From Silurus meridionalis (Eukaryota > Chordata > Actinopteri > Siluriformes > Siluridae): a DNA stretch of 64,000 nucleotides. The position numbers and the translations under genes are program-made. The stretch lies in NCBI RefSeq assembly GCF_014805685.1, contig NC_060907.1, forward strand, positions 169,620-233,619, read 5' to 3'. Positions 24,418-34,803 of the stretch are shown piece after piece. The first letter of the stretch is position 1. Each line of letters opens with the position of its first letter. The notes beneath the pieces are model-generated. The model searched no databases. It saw only the letters and a program-made list of their open reading frames with translations, and was not told the DNA's origin.

Positions 24418-25334
24418 AGAATGTCAAGTCAAGTCAAGTCAAGTTTATTTGTATAGCGCTTTTCACAACAGACATTGTCTCAAAGCAGCTTTACACAAAT
24501 CAACAGTGATGGTGAATGGTGTGAATTTGTCCCTGATGAGCAAGCCGTGGCGACTGTGGCAAGGAAAAACTCCCTTAGATGTTATGAGGAAGAAACCTTG
24601 AGAGGAACCAGACTCAAAAAGGGAACCCATCCTCATCTGGGTGACATCAAGAGTTTGATCATAAATCTTTCAACAATAAAGAACACTGGAGAGTGAGAAC
24701 TAACATGATTACTGGAGTATAAGATTATAAGTGATGTTCTTTCTGCAGTCTTAAACAGTCTATATGGTTAGTAGCTCCGAGTTTTATAAGCTCAGCATTT
24801 GTGATCACCACAGATCCAGCATCAGCTTCTCCATGCCAGAGCCTTTAAACACTCCAGGAGGTCCAATGTCAAAACTCCACACATGTAGCGGGATCCAAAT
24901 GGCACTGGTACGTCTCTAGATGGTTCGGGATGTTTGTGAGTTCGGCATCTACTTCTTCAAAGGTCCGTAATCATCACGAGGTGGGAGGTGACTGGAGCTG
25001 GCCAAACCTCAGGGTGTCTCGGGATGGGGAGAGAAAGAGAAGCAGTGGAGAGGAATTAGCGTAGCTGCTGTTCATGATATTAACAGCACAAGTTGATAAT
25101 GTGCATGTGATCAGATGTTCTGGAGCACAAGGTTATGATGTGATGTGTGTTATGTGTAGGCTTTGCTAAAAAGATACGTTTTTAATCTACACTTAAATTG
25201 GGTGAGTGTGTCTGAGCCCCGAACACCGTCAGGAAGACTATTCCAGAGTTTAGGAGCTAAATGTGAAAATGCTCTACCACCTTTAGTGGACTTTGCTATT
25301 CTAGGAACTACTAGAAGCCCAGAGTTTTGAGATC

Positions 25335-28019
25335 TCAGGAGCGTGGCGGATTGTAGCGTGTTAAAAGACTGGATAGATATATGGGAGCCAAACCATTTAG
25401 TGCTTTATAAGTGAGAAGTAATAGTTTGTAGTCTATTCGAAACTTAACAGGAAGCCAATGTAGGGACGATAAGATCGGGGTTATGTGATCATATTTTTTT
25501 GACCTTGTAAGAACTCTGGCTGCTGCATTCTGGACTAACTGAAGCTTGTTTATTAATGATGCAGGACATCCACCTAGTAACGCATTACAGTAGTCTATTC
25601 TGGAGGTCATAAACGCATGGACGAGCTTCTCTGCATCGGATATAGACAACATATTTCTTAGCTTAGAAATATTTCTAAGGTGAAAGAAGGCTGTTTTGTA
25701 ACCTGATTGATGTGATTTTTGAAAGACAAGTCGCTGTCTAAAATAACACCCAGGTCTTTTACCGTTGAACTAGTGGTTACAGAACATCCGTCTAAATGCA
25801 GGTTGAGATGCTGGAGCGTCTGTATACTAGTTTTTGGGCCGATGAGCAAAATCTCAGTCTTATCAGAATTTAAAAGTAGAAAGTTATGGGTCATCCAATC
25901 TCTTAGTTCCTTAACACACTCAGTCATCCGGGTTAATTGAGCTGTATCGCCTGGTTTAGATGAAATATATAGCTGAGTATCATCAGCATAACAATGGAAG
26001 CTAATTCCATGCCTTCTAATAATATTTCCTAACGGAAGCATGTATATTGTGAAGAGCAGGGGTCCTAGAACTGAACCTTGCACGCCATAATTTACTTGCA
26101 TTAGCCTGGATAGCTCTCCATTTAAATCTACGAAATGGTAACGATCGGACAGGTAGGATTTAAACCAGCTTAATGCCTGTCCCTGAATGCCGATGTAATT
26201 TTGTAAGCGATCTAGGAGGAGATCATGGTCTATAGTGTCGAATGCAGCACTAAGATCTAGTAAAACCAACAGCGAGATGAAGCCTTGGTCTGAAGCTAAA
26301 AACAGGTCATTAGTTATTTTAACTAGAGCAGTTTCTGTGCTATGATGGGGCCTAAAACCTGACTGAAATTCTTCAAAGATATTGTTCTCTTGCAGGTAGG
26401 AACATAACTGTGCAGCGACAATCTTTTCTAAAATCTTAGACATAAATGGGAGATTTGAAATTGGTCTGTAATTTGATAACGTGTTTGGATCCAGATTAGG
26501 TTTTTAATGAGGGGCTTAATAACTGCTAACTTGAGGGATTTAGGGACGTGACCTAAAGATAGTGAGGAGTTAATAATATTTAGAAGAGGCTCACCAGTTG
26601 TATATAACACTTCCTTCAGTAATTTAGTAGGAATTGGATCTAACTGACATGTTGTCGATTTAGCTTTGGCAATAACATTATACAGCTCTTCCTGTCCTAT
26701 ACATGTAAAACAGTGGAGTTGTGGAGTTGAAGGTAACACTGTCTCAGGAGATGCTGTAAGAGGTTGAACTGCCACAATTGTTTTTCTAATGTTATCTATT
26801 TTTTCAGTGAAGAAAATCATAAAGTCCTCACTACTAAACTGTGATGGAACACAATTTTCAGAGCCCTGATTTGTAGTTAGTTTAGCTACTGTACTGAAAA
26901 GGAACCTGGGATTGTTTTGTTGTTTTCTATAAGTTTGCTCAGGTGTTCAGCTCTAGCAGCTTTTAGCGCCCGTCTGTAGCTGAGCATACTGTCTTTATAC
27001 GCGATTCTAAATACCTCCAATTTAGTTTTCCTCCATTTTCTCTCCAGATTACGTGCTGTTCTCTTGAGGGCATGTGTATGACTATTATACCAAGATGCAG
27101 GTGCTTGGTCTCTAACCTTTTTTAACCGGATGGGGGCAACGGTGTCTAATGTGCTAGTGAGGATAAGGTCTATGTTCTTAGTTATCTCATCAAGATTAAT
27201 AGTAGTTATGGGTTTAGTGAGAAATTGAGATAAATCAGGCAGGTTATTTATGAATCTGTCCTTAGTGGTTGGAACAATAGTCCTACCAAGTCGATAACGT
27301 GGTGCAACACGGCTAATCTGCTCTACCGGTAGTGTGTACAGTATGAGGTAATGGTCTGTGATGTCATCACTCTGAGGTAAAATATCTATATCAGTGACGT
27401 CTGCTCCGTGGGATATTATTAAGTCTAGTGTGTGGTTAAAGCGATGAGTTGGTCTGGTGACGTTTTGTTTAACCCCAAAAGAGTTTAATAAGTCAACAAA
27501 TGATAATCCTAGAGCATCGTTTACATCATCTACATGAATATTAAAATCTCCTACAAGCAGCACTTTATCAAAATTGATCAAGAGGTCTGAAAGAAAACAA
27601 GCAAACTCTTGAAGAAAATCAGCGTAGAGCCCTGGGGGTCTGTACACGGTGACCAGAGCGAATTTTCTATGTATGTCTGAAAGTACAACTTTAAGAACGA
27701 GCACTTCAAATGATTTAAAGCTGAATCCTAACATCTGACTAACATTAAGAGAAGCAGTATAAATGGTTCCTACACCCCCCCCACGACCAGTCTGACGGGG
27801 CTCATGCTTATAAACATATCCTGACGGTGTCGACTCGTTTAGACCCATATAATCACCTGGTTTAATCCAGGTCTCAGTGAGACAGAGTGCATCGAGTTTA
27901 TTCTCTGTGATCATCTCATTTATAATCAGTGCTTTGGGTGCAAGTGATCTAATGTTTAAAAGACCAAACTTTAAAACTTTTGGTGTTTGTTTATCTGGCA
28001 TTTTCAGTTTTAACTTCAA
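25335..28019 (-). pseudogene. L2-like ORF2 (endonuclease + RT), copy A
   Basis: 28,019-26,886 is a 377-residue open segment with the APE-type endonuclease: ALCLTETWIKPGDYMGLNES, the catalytic LLVGDFNIHVDDV and the late histidine box SDDITDHYLIL. The RT follows in 26,820-26,428 and 26,443-25,658, with [36 protein letters not shown], the catalytic [14 protein letters not shown] and [20 protein letters not shown]. The C-terminal part is in 25,652-25,335. The frame breaks near 26,880, 26,505 and 25,655. The motif B segment reads GV-QGSVLG, with one codon missing compared with GVPQGSVLG in copy B. ORF2 supplies nicking and reverse transcription for target-primed integration, but this copy is inactive. 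Confidence 0.88.
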
Positions 28020-28166
28020 TGAGATTGTTTCTGGATCTTGTGTATTTACTTCTTGGTTTTGCTACACGAGGAATAGATACAGTTTCTATAAACTGGGCTG
28101 TGTGTGAACTTGTAACTATTTGGTTTGTTGTATAAATGTTCTCATTGTCGAAGATTTCCTGATGTC

Positions 28167-29066
28167 TTACCAGTCAGATGGTGTGAAGTATCCTGGAGAT
28201 GTTATCTGATAGCACTGCTGCTCCAACTCTGCTGGGGTGCAGGCCATCAGGGCGGAAGAACCTAGGACGCCCCAGAAACAGTTCCAGTTATTAACAAAGA
28301 GAAGTTTATGTTCTCGACACCATGACTGTAACCATTCATTTAGAGCTAAAAGTCTACTAAACTTCTCAGCCCCTCGCTGGTAAGTGGGAAGAGGTCCTGA
28401 CACTATGATCCTCGCTGTGGGTGATGTGCTGCGTACCGTCTCCACCAGGATCCTGAAATCCTCTTTAATACCTCCGTTTGTCTCAGCCTGGTGTCGTTCG
28501 TTCCGGCATGAAGAACAACCGCTCCAGTTCTCCTTCAGGATCGCGGGTACCTGCGCAGCGACATCAAGAACACGAGCACCAGGAAAACAGCGAGTGTGCA
28601 CCTTACCTTTAGCTCCGTAGCGCGGACATGCCGGACGATGGAATCTCCGAGAATCACTGTGTCGCGTTCCGTCTCGCGGAGAGGGGCGGCGGTTCTCGGT
28701 CGAGATCTCAAGGCCTGTAGTGGTGGCGGGGAGACGCCTCGACCGGGCTTTGCTTGTCTCTTCCGCTGCCGCATCCAGGGTCCGTGTTGCACCTTTGCAG
28801 GAGTTGTAGGTGCGCTGGGTCTGGGCAGAGAAACACGCGGAGTTGAGGTGCTGGGAGCGTTAGGTTCAACCCGGAATTTACCTGGGACGAGTGCGCGTCC
28901 GCCGGGATGTTTCCAGCGCCGCTTTCCGCTCTCGCAGCCGGGCATGCTTTTCATGCAGCTCGCGAATCTGTTTCTCCAAAACCTCCATCTCCAACGCCAC
29001 CGTTTGCAAATCGAACGAGTCCTCACCTGTGCTCAAAGTCAGACACACAGCCGGCATAGTGCTCAT
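28167..29066 (-). pseudogene. L2-like ORF1 with coiled coil and SGNH esterase domain, copy A
   Basis: The likely start is ATG at 29,066, giving MSTMPAVCLTLS. A strongly heptad-like coiled coil follows (ALEMEVLEKQIRELHEKHAR). The frame shifts near 28,890, passes a proline/arginine-rich linker and reaches VILGDSIVRHVR (about 28,660), the block I serine of SGNH hydrolases. The blocks LHAGTND (about 28,495-28,520) and DGLHPS (about 28,230-28,250) are readable in other frames. The Ser, Gly-Asn-Asp and Asp-His signatures of the family are therefore all present but divided by indels. Esterase-type ORF1 is known in some fish L2/CR1 elements. Its role in retrotransposition is not settled. Confidence 0.75.
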
Positions 29067-29285
29067 AATCACGAACAGATTTCGGATACACAAATAAGAT
29101 AAAGTGAGAGAAGATATAGTGGTAGTCGAGTTTAACTGACTACAGTCACAAGTCAGGAAGACAAACAATTTAGGATTATTAAAAGAGAAAAACACAAACA
29201 AACAAATATAAACACGAATACAAACACGGAACTTGCGGCAAACAAGTCAAACACAGGAAGCTACGTCACAGGAAGCACAGAATGT

Positions 29286-30277
29286 GTTAGAGCACATCAA
29301 TGTCATTATGGACCCTCAATAATGCTGATTCAGTGCTATGTATCGACCTGAAACCGGACTGAAATGTATCAACAATGCCGTGCAGTTGAAGGTGAGACTG
29401 AAGCTGGGCAAGAACAAGCTTCTCCATCAACTTAGACAGAAATGACAGGTTCGATATAGGGCAGAAGTTAGATAGTATGGAGGGATCAAGGTTGGGTTTC
29501 TTGAACAGCGGTCTAACAATAGCGTGTTTGAGAGCAGCAGGAACAGTACCCGCGCTAAAGCAGCTGTTTATGAAGGAGACAAGAATATGACCTATGATGT
29601 CAACAGCCTCCTTCAAAATCCTGGCAGGAACAGCGTCTAGAGGGCAGGTGGTGGGCTTCAACTCGTGGACAGCTTTCCTGAGGTCCACCAGAGTAACAGC
29701 ATCAAAGTTTTCTAGCACACATTGGGCCGCACGAGTAGAAATAGCAACAGCGGGGACTTGTGTAATGGTTTGCCTAACAGACAAAACCTTGTCCAAAAAA
29801 TGTTGTCTGAATGCATTGCATTTGTTTTCAAAAACTTCATTCAAGACCACAGACACCAGATTTATGACAGAATTGTTAGTGCTGAATAAAATTCCAGGGC
29901 GGTGGCTATTGCTGTTGATGAGAACAGAAAGGTACTGTCCTTTAGCTTCCTTCAGTGCATTTTGGTAGGTGGCAAGACTGTCTCTAAACATCTCGAGCGA
30001 CACCTGCAGCCTATCCTATTTCCATCTTCGCTCAGCCTGTCTACACCGGCGCCTAAGGGCCCGAGTTGTATCATTGAGCCAGGGGTCCAATGGACCATTG
30101 GTTGACTTCACCTTGTAGGGCGCAACAGAGTCCATAATCTGGGAGCAGATGGTATGGAAGGAGGCGAAGAAATGGTCCGGACAAATAGGCGATGTCAATT
30201 CAGTAGCAGAGGCGAGATCGGAAACAGAGAAGGCAGCGAAAAAATCATCAACTGTAGATAAGGTAATAATACGACCC
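29286..30277 (-). pseudogene. LINE G linker and RT N-terminal part
   Basis: 30,277-30,016 gives a linker (DFFAAFSVSDLASATELTSP, then LNDTTRALRRRCRQAERRWK). 30,003-29,287 is a 238-residue open stretch with the RT fingers: TTCPLDAVPARILKEAV, ALKHAIVRPLFKKPNLDPS, CPISNLSFLSKLMEKLVLAQ and SGFRSIHSTESALLRVHND. The next residues are interrupted by the insertion of LINE A and continue at 24,417. On the other side it continues into 33,882 once LINE F is removed. Confidence 0.8.
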
Positions 30278-30288
30278 AAGATGGCGGC
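30277..30288 (+). promoter_or_regulatory. TISU/YY1-like motif at the 5' end of LINE F
   Basis: CAAGATGGCGGC matches the TISU consensus at all positions. Its ATG (30,281-30,283) is about 4-10 nt from the element start and opens the reading frame that leads to the endonuclease. The motif itself is seen directly. Dual use for transcription start and translation start is inferred from knowledge of TISU and of the YY1 site at the start of mammalian L1. Confidence 0.65.
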
Positions 30289-33200
30289 GCGAGCACATCG
30301 CGAGGCTCAGGGTCTCTCCAGAATCTGCAATTTTGCGGTATTTCTGTTGCTCATATCGGGTCTGTTCGTGCAGAACAGCTGTGCACATACATCGTACACC
30401 CGACGTGAGCTTTTGGATATTGGTTTACGACTTCCTGACAGTTTTATGGACAACCTTCATCTCCTTCCTGAGATCACCAGAGCACCGAGGCAGCTCACTC
30501 TACGGCCGGGCGGAAGTGCTGCAGGCGGCGTCGAGATCGTAAACAAAGGCGGGGGAAGCGTGGTGGAGTGAAAGCTAAGCTAAAGCTAACACCACACCGG
30601 CTCTCTTTACCCAGCATCTTCCTCGCCAATGTTCGGTCGCTGGTGAACAAAATGGAGGAGATTCGACTCAGCATCACACACAGCATGAAACTTCGGAACT
30701 GTAATGTCATGATTTTCACGGAAACATGGCTACACAGCGGCATCCCGGACAACGCTATTGAGCTAGCGGGACGACACACACTCCGGGCGGATAGGACATT
30801 AGATGGCTCGGTAAGACCAGAGGCGGTGGACTGTGCATTTATGTCAACAAAGCTTGGTGCACGAACTCTGTTATTGTCGAGAGTCATTGTTCAGCTAACC
30901 TGGAGTTTCTCATGGTTAAATGTAGACCGTTTATCTACCGCGGAGTTCACTTCCACCATTATTACTGCTGCTTACATTCCCCCTGATGCTGATGCTAAGC
31001 TCGCTATGAAAGAACTTTATGCGGCCATCAGTAAACAACAGACTGTTCACCCGGAAGCTGCGTTTATTGTTGCGGGAGATTTTAATCACTCAAACTTAAA
31101 GGCAGTTCTTCCAAAATTTCATCAGCATGTTTCATGTCACACCAGAGGAACAAGACTTTAGACCATGTATACACAAACATGGCTGGAGCTTACGTTGCAA
31201 CCCCCCTTCCCCACCTGGGACAGTCAGATCACCTTTCTTTGTTTCTCACCCCTAAATATGCACCCCTCATCAACCGGGTAAAGCCATCAGTGAGAACCAT
31301 CAAGGTGTGGCCCAGACGCAGATTTCACACTTCAGGAAAGGTTTCTACACACAGACTGGAGTACATTTGCTTCTCAGGCCACCAGTGACTCTCACACAGA
31401 CATTGACTGCTACACCTCCTCTGTTCTGGATTACATCAGTTCCACCACAAACAGTGTTACTACCCAGAAACAGATCATTACATACCCTAATCAGAAGCCA
31501 TGGATGAACAAGGAGGTGCGCCTCCTGCTGAAGGCACGCACTACTGCCTTCAGGTCAGGTGACGCTCAGGCCTACAGCACATCCAGAGCTAACCTGAAGA
31601 GGGGCATCAAAGAGGCCAAGCACTGCTACAAGCTGAAGATAGAGGAGCATTTTTCTAACTCTGACCCTCGACGCATGTGGCAAGGCATCCAGGCCATCAG
31701 TGATTACAAATCCTCCCACTCCACCCCCGCTGCCACTGATGTCCTCTTTCTGAATGAGCTTAATGACTTTTATGCTCGCTTTGAGAGAGACAACAAAGAA
31801 ACTGCCACAAAGCTCAAACTCTCGGCTGATCACTCTCAATCAAACTCTCCTCCACAGATGTCTGCAATGCACTGAGCCGGATCAGCGCTCACAAAGCCGC
31901 TGGACCAGACAACATCCCTGGTCGCGTACTTAGGGCATGTGCTGAGCAGCTCGCTGGGGTCTTTACTGACATTTTCAACCTGTCTCTTGCCCAAGCAGCT
32001 GTTCCCACTTGCTTTAAATGTACCTCCATTGTGCCAGTGCCTAAACACTCTAACCCAACGTGCCTGAACGACTACCGCCCTGTAGCACTGACACCCATTG
32101 TCATGAAGTGCTTTGAGCGGCTGGTCCTGGCACACCTGAAGGACTCTCTGCCAACCACATTTGACTCCCACCAGTTTGCCTACCGAAGCAATAGAAGCAC
32201 AGAAGATGCAGTTTCCATGGCATTGCACTCTGTGCTCACACACTTGGACAATAAGAACACCTATGCACGTATGCTGTTTGTTGACTTCAGCTCAGCATTC
32301 AATACCATCATTCCATCCAAGCTAATATGCAAACTCCTAGATCTGGGCATGAACACCTCCACCTGCAACTGGGTCATGGACTTTCTGACCAAAAGACCCC
32401 AGCAGGTTCGATCTGGCTCCATTTGCTCCAACACCATCACACTCAACACTGGTGTACCACAGGGCTGTGTGCTGAGCCCTTCCTCTACTCCTCTTCACCT
32501 CCGACTGCAGGCCTGTGAATGGATCTAACTCCATCATCAAGTTTGCAGATGACACTACCGTGATTGGTCTCATCACCAACAATGATGAGACTGCCTACAG
32601 GGAGGAGATCCAGCACCTAGCCACATGGTGCAACAACAATAACCTGCTCCTTAACACCTCCAAGACAAAGGAGCTTATTGTGGACTTCAGGAAGGAGGCA
32701 AGAGGTACACATGACACCACCCACATCAACGGGATGGCTGTTGAGCGTGTCTCCAGTTTCAAGTTCCTGGGGATCCACATCTCGGCAGACCTGTCTTGGA
32801 ACATCAACACCTCCAGCCTGGTCAAGAAGGCTCACCAGCGTCTCTTTTTCCTGAGGACACTTAAAAAAAATCAGCTTTCCTCGGATATCCTGGTGAACTT
32901 CTACCGCTGCGCAGTAGAGAGCATCCTGACCAGCTGTGTCACAGTCTGGTATGGGAGCTGCTCTGCTGCAGAGCGTAAGGCACTGCAGCGGTGGTGAAAA
33001 CTGCCCAGCGCATCACAGGGACTCCACTCCCAGCCATGGAGGACATCCAAAGAAACGCTGTCTGCGTCGAGCTCGCAGCATTCTTAAGGACTCCTCTCAT
33101 CCCGCCCACAGACTGTTCACTCTTCTGCCCTCTGGCAGGCGTTTCAGGTGCCTCCGGACCAGGACCAGCAGACTAAAGAACAGCTTTTTTCCTAGAGCTG

Positions 33201-33881
33201 TCTCTTTAGTGAACTCTGACACTCACTGATACACTACTACATTCCCCCCACACCTCACACTCTTTGCTAATGGACTCTCTGAACAAAAACTTATGCTCAC
33301 CAAGACACTGATCATTTCTCACCTCACACTTTGTTGTTGCACGGACTGTTTACACAAACCTTGCTCATTTGCACACTGCTCTTTTTTTATTGCTGCTCAC
33401 CATAAACTTATCACCACTGTACATATACCTGTTCTCTGTTTATAGCTATAGCAATATTATTATGTCCACTGCTTACATCCTTCTGTAAATCTCTGTGTAT
33501 AGTAATAGGCATCTGTATAGCATGTTCATAATACATTTATATATATATATACATCTGTATATTATTGTTCATAGTACATATATACTCATCTGTAATTATA
33601 TTTATATTTATAGTACATATATATATATACACTACTCTGTATATTGTGTTTTACATATATAACATATATTCATCTGTATACAACATTTATAGTACATATT
33701 CATCTTTTAATTACTGTTTATAGTCTTTATTTTATTTAACTGTAAATTCATGTTAAATCTATATATCCTGCACTTGCTGTTATTGCACTCTGGTTAGACC
33801 CAAACTGCATTTCGTTGCATTGTACTTGTACATGTGTAATGACAATAAAGTTGAATCTAATCTAATCTAATCTAATCTAAT
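30278..33881 (+). mobile_element. Rex1/CR1-like LINE copy F, full length
   Basis: 3.6 kb on the plus strand inside LINE G. The 5' end is at the TISU motif. Coding runs to about 33,229. The AT-rich 3' UTR contains TATA-type repeats (about 33,540-33,660). The 3' end is aatgacaataaagttgaatc plus a TCTAA pentamer tail (33,854-33,881). CGAC occurs next to both ends (30,272-30,275 and 33,883-33,886) and may be a short target duplication. Its proteins resemble copies D and E, but it is a different family. Confidence 0.85.
30281..33229 (+). pseudogene. LINE F leader-endonuclease-RT polyprotein, frameshifted
   Basis: It starts MAARAHREAQGLS, followed by a hydrophobic run ICNFAVFLLLISGLFV and then QNSCAHTSYTRRELLDIG, a signal-peptide-like or membrane-anchor-like leader. 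Endonuclease: [46 protein letters not shown] and HLGQSDHLSLF. Linker: KPWMNKEVRLLLKARTTAFR and [83 protein letters not shown] and HRLFTLLPSGRRFRC. Frame changes lie near 30,560, 30,810, 31,150, 31,390, 31,870, 32,490 and 32,990. The conserved RGGG turn of the endonuclease is also disrupted near 30,815. Confidence 0.85.
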
Positions 33882-34786
33882 GCGACGACGATGAGGGGCA
33901 GTAGACGTTGGTGCAGGCGAAACAGCACAAATGTCAAACCGTATAAGAGAATGGTCAGAGATGGGAAAATCCTTGACCTCACAAGCTGACACAATAACCC
34001 CACGAGAGATAATAGGGTCGAGAGTGTGATCTAACCTATGGGTGGGACAGGAAATAGACTGAGCCAGATCTAATGAGTCTAAAAGTGCCTTAAAATCATT
34101 AGCAGGTTTATCAGAGGGGCAGCAAACATGAATGGTCAAGTCACCACAAATTAGAATTGAAGTTGGAATTTCCTTCGGGATCATTAAAGTCTATCTATCT
34201 ATCTATCTAGAACATTGTCAAACTTTGCTAGAAACTCTGACAGAAGCTCTGAGACCTCAATTAAAAAATCCTTGTTTGATTTGGGCGACAGGTAGATTAC
34301 TGCACATAGGATCGGACAGGGTAGTGTAAGCACAAATACTTGTACCTCAAAGCTGGAATACCCTCTAGTGGACAGCTGGCGGCATTTCAGGGACTGTCTG
34401 TGTATAGTGGCTATCCCCCTACCTATTTGCCGCGGCAGGTTTAGGTAAAGGTAACCAGAGGGGAGGATCACACGAGGAATCGGACGGAGGTTTCCTTGGA
34501 CACAACCCCGGGTATAGTTTCAACGCGGCCAGAGCCATCGGTAGAATTCCCGCGATCTTCTAGCATTGCCAAATCCTAGTCGATCTTTACACCTCGGAGA
34601 CAGAAAATCCAGGTGAGTCCTCAGCCTGACATGTAACCCACCTCTCCAACCGCGCCTCCTGCGGCGCTTTACTGCCTGGTAGCAAACAGACAGGGCGTCT
34701 CAGGAAAGGAGGAATTAATGTCAACAGCGGCGGTGGTGGTCTAAATGACTGAGGAGCAAGAGGGAGGCCAAACACAGCGGCGCCAT
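33882..34786 (-). pseudogene. LINE G 5' coding: hydrophobic leader and endonuclease
   Basis: The ATG at 34,786-34,784 lies inside the TISU-like motif and opens MAPLCLASLLLLSHL, a short hydrophobic leader that ends at TGA after 21 codons in this copy. Further down, 34,471-34,199 reads GYLYLNLPRQIGRGIATIHR and a FEVQVFVLTLPCPILCAVIY segment. 34,184-33,867 carries the catalytic box as ICGDLTIHV, where the family has GDFNIHV, and the late box FPISDHSLIRF. Multiple frameshifts. The next coding is at 30,277 beyond LINE F. Confidence 0.75.
34190..34209 (+). repeat. Short ATCT tetranucleotide repeat inside LINE G
   Basis: About four copies of ctat/atct after ggaatttccttcgggatcat, then taaagt. The preceding block resembles the 3' end of another LINE family (cggaattt-type), so a tiny retroposed end may sit here. 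This is too short to be sure. Confidence 0.3.
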
Positions 34787-34791
34787 CTTGG
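34780..34791 (-). promoter_or_regulatory. TISU/YY1-like motif at the 5' end of LINE G
   Basis: The minus strand reads CCAAGATGGCGC. The core CAAGATGGCGCC differs from the TISU consensus at one position. The ATG is about 17 nt from the LINE 5' end. The full start, GGGGAGGATCCAAGATGGCG, also resembles the first bases of mammalian L1. Confidence 0.5.
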
Positions 34792-34803
34792 ATCCTCCCC
34801 GTA

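Larger units (their letters stand above)
24425..29278 (-). mobile_element. L2-like LINE copy A with perfect 7-bp target duplication
   Basis: 4,854 bases on the minus strand, flanked by AGAATGT at 24,418-24,424 and 29,279-29,285. From 5' to 3': a short leader, ORF1 with coiled coil and SGNH-type esterase, ORF2 with APE endonuclease and RT, a 3' UTR, aaaagcgctatacaaataaa and a CTTGA pentamer tail (24,425-24,445). The element looks full length but carries several 1-bp indels. It sits in the RT coding of LINE G. Confidence 0.9.
23283..34803 (-). mobile_element. LINE G (L2/CR1-like), split by two younger LINEs
   Basis: A minus-strand element. Its 5' end (GGGGAGGATCCAAGATGGCG) is at about 34,800 and its 3' end at 23,283, with an ATTG tail (plus strand aatcaatcaatcaatcaaac). 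TAACC flanks it at 23,278-23,282 and 34,804-34,808, and both flanks are minisatellite. Its own sequence is 34,803-33,882, 30,277-29,286 and 24,417-23,283, about 3.05 kb. LINE F fills 30,278-33,881 and LINE A fills 24,425-29,278. The three segments encode successive parts of one endonuclease-RT polyprotein, which confirms the nesting. Confidence 0.85.

Noticed and set aside
28596..29102. 168-residue plus-strand frame opposite LINE A ORF1
   Set aside because: Antisense shadow of a GC-rich coding region; the minus frame has the esterase motifs and coiled coil.
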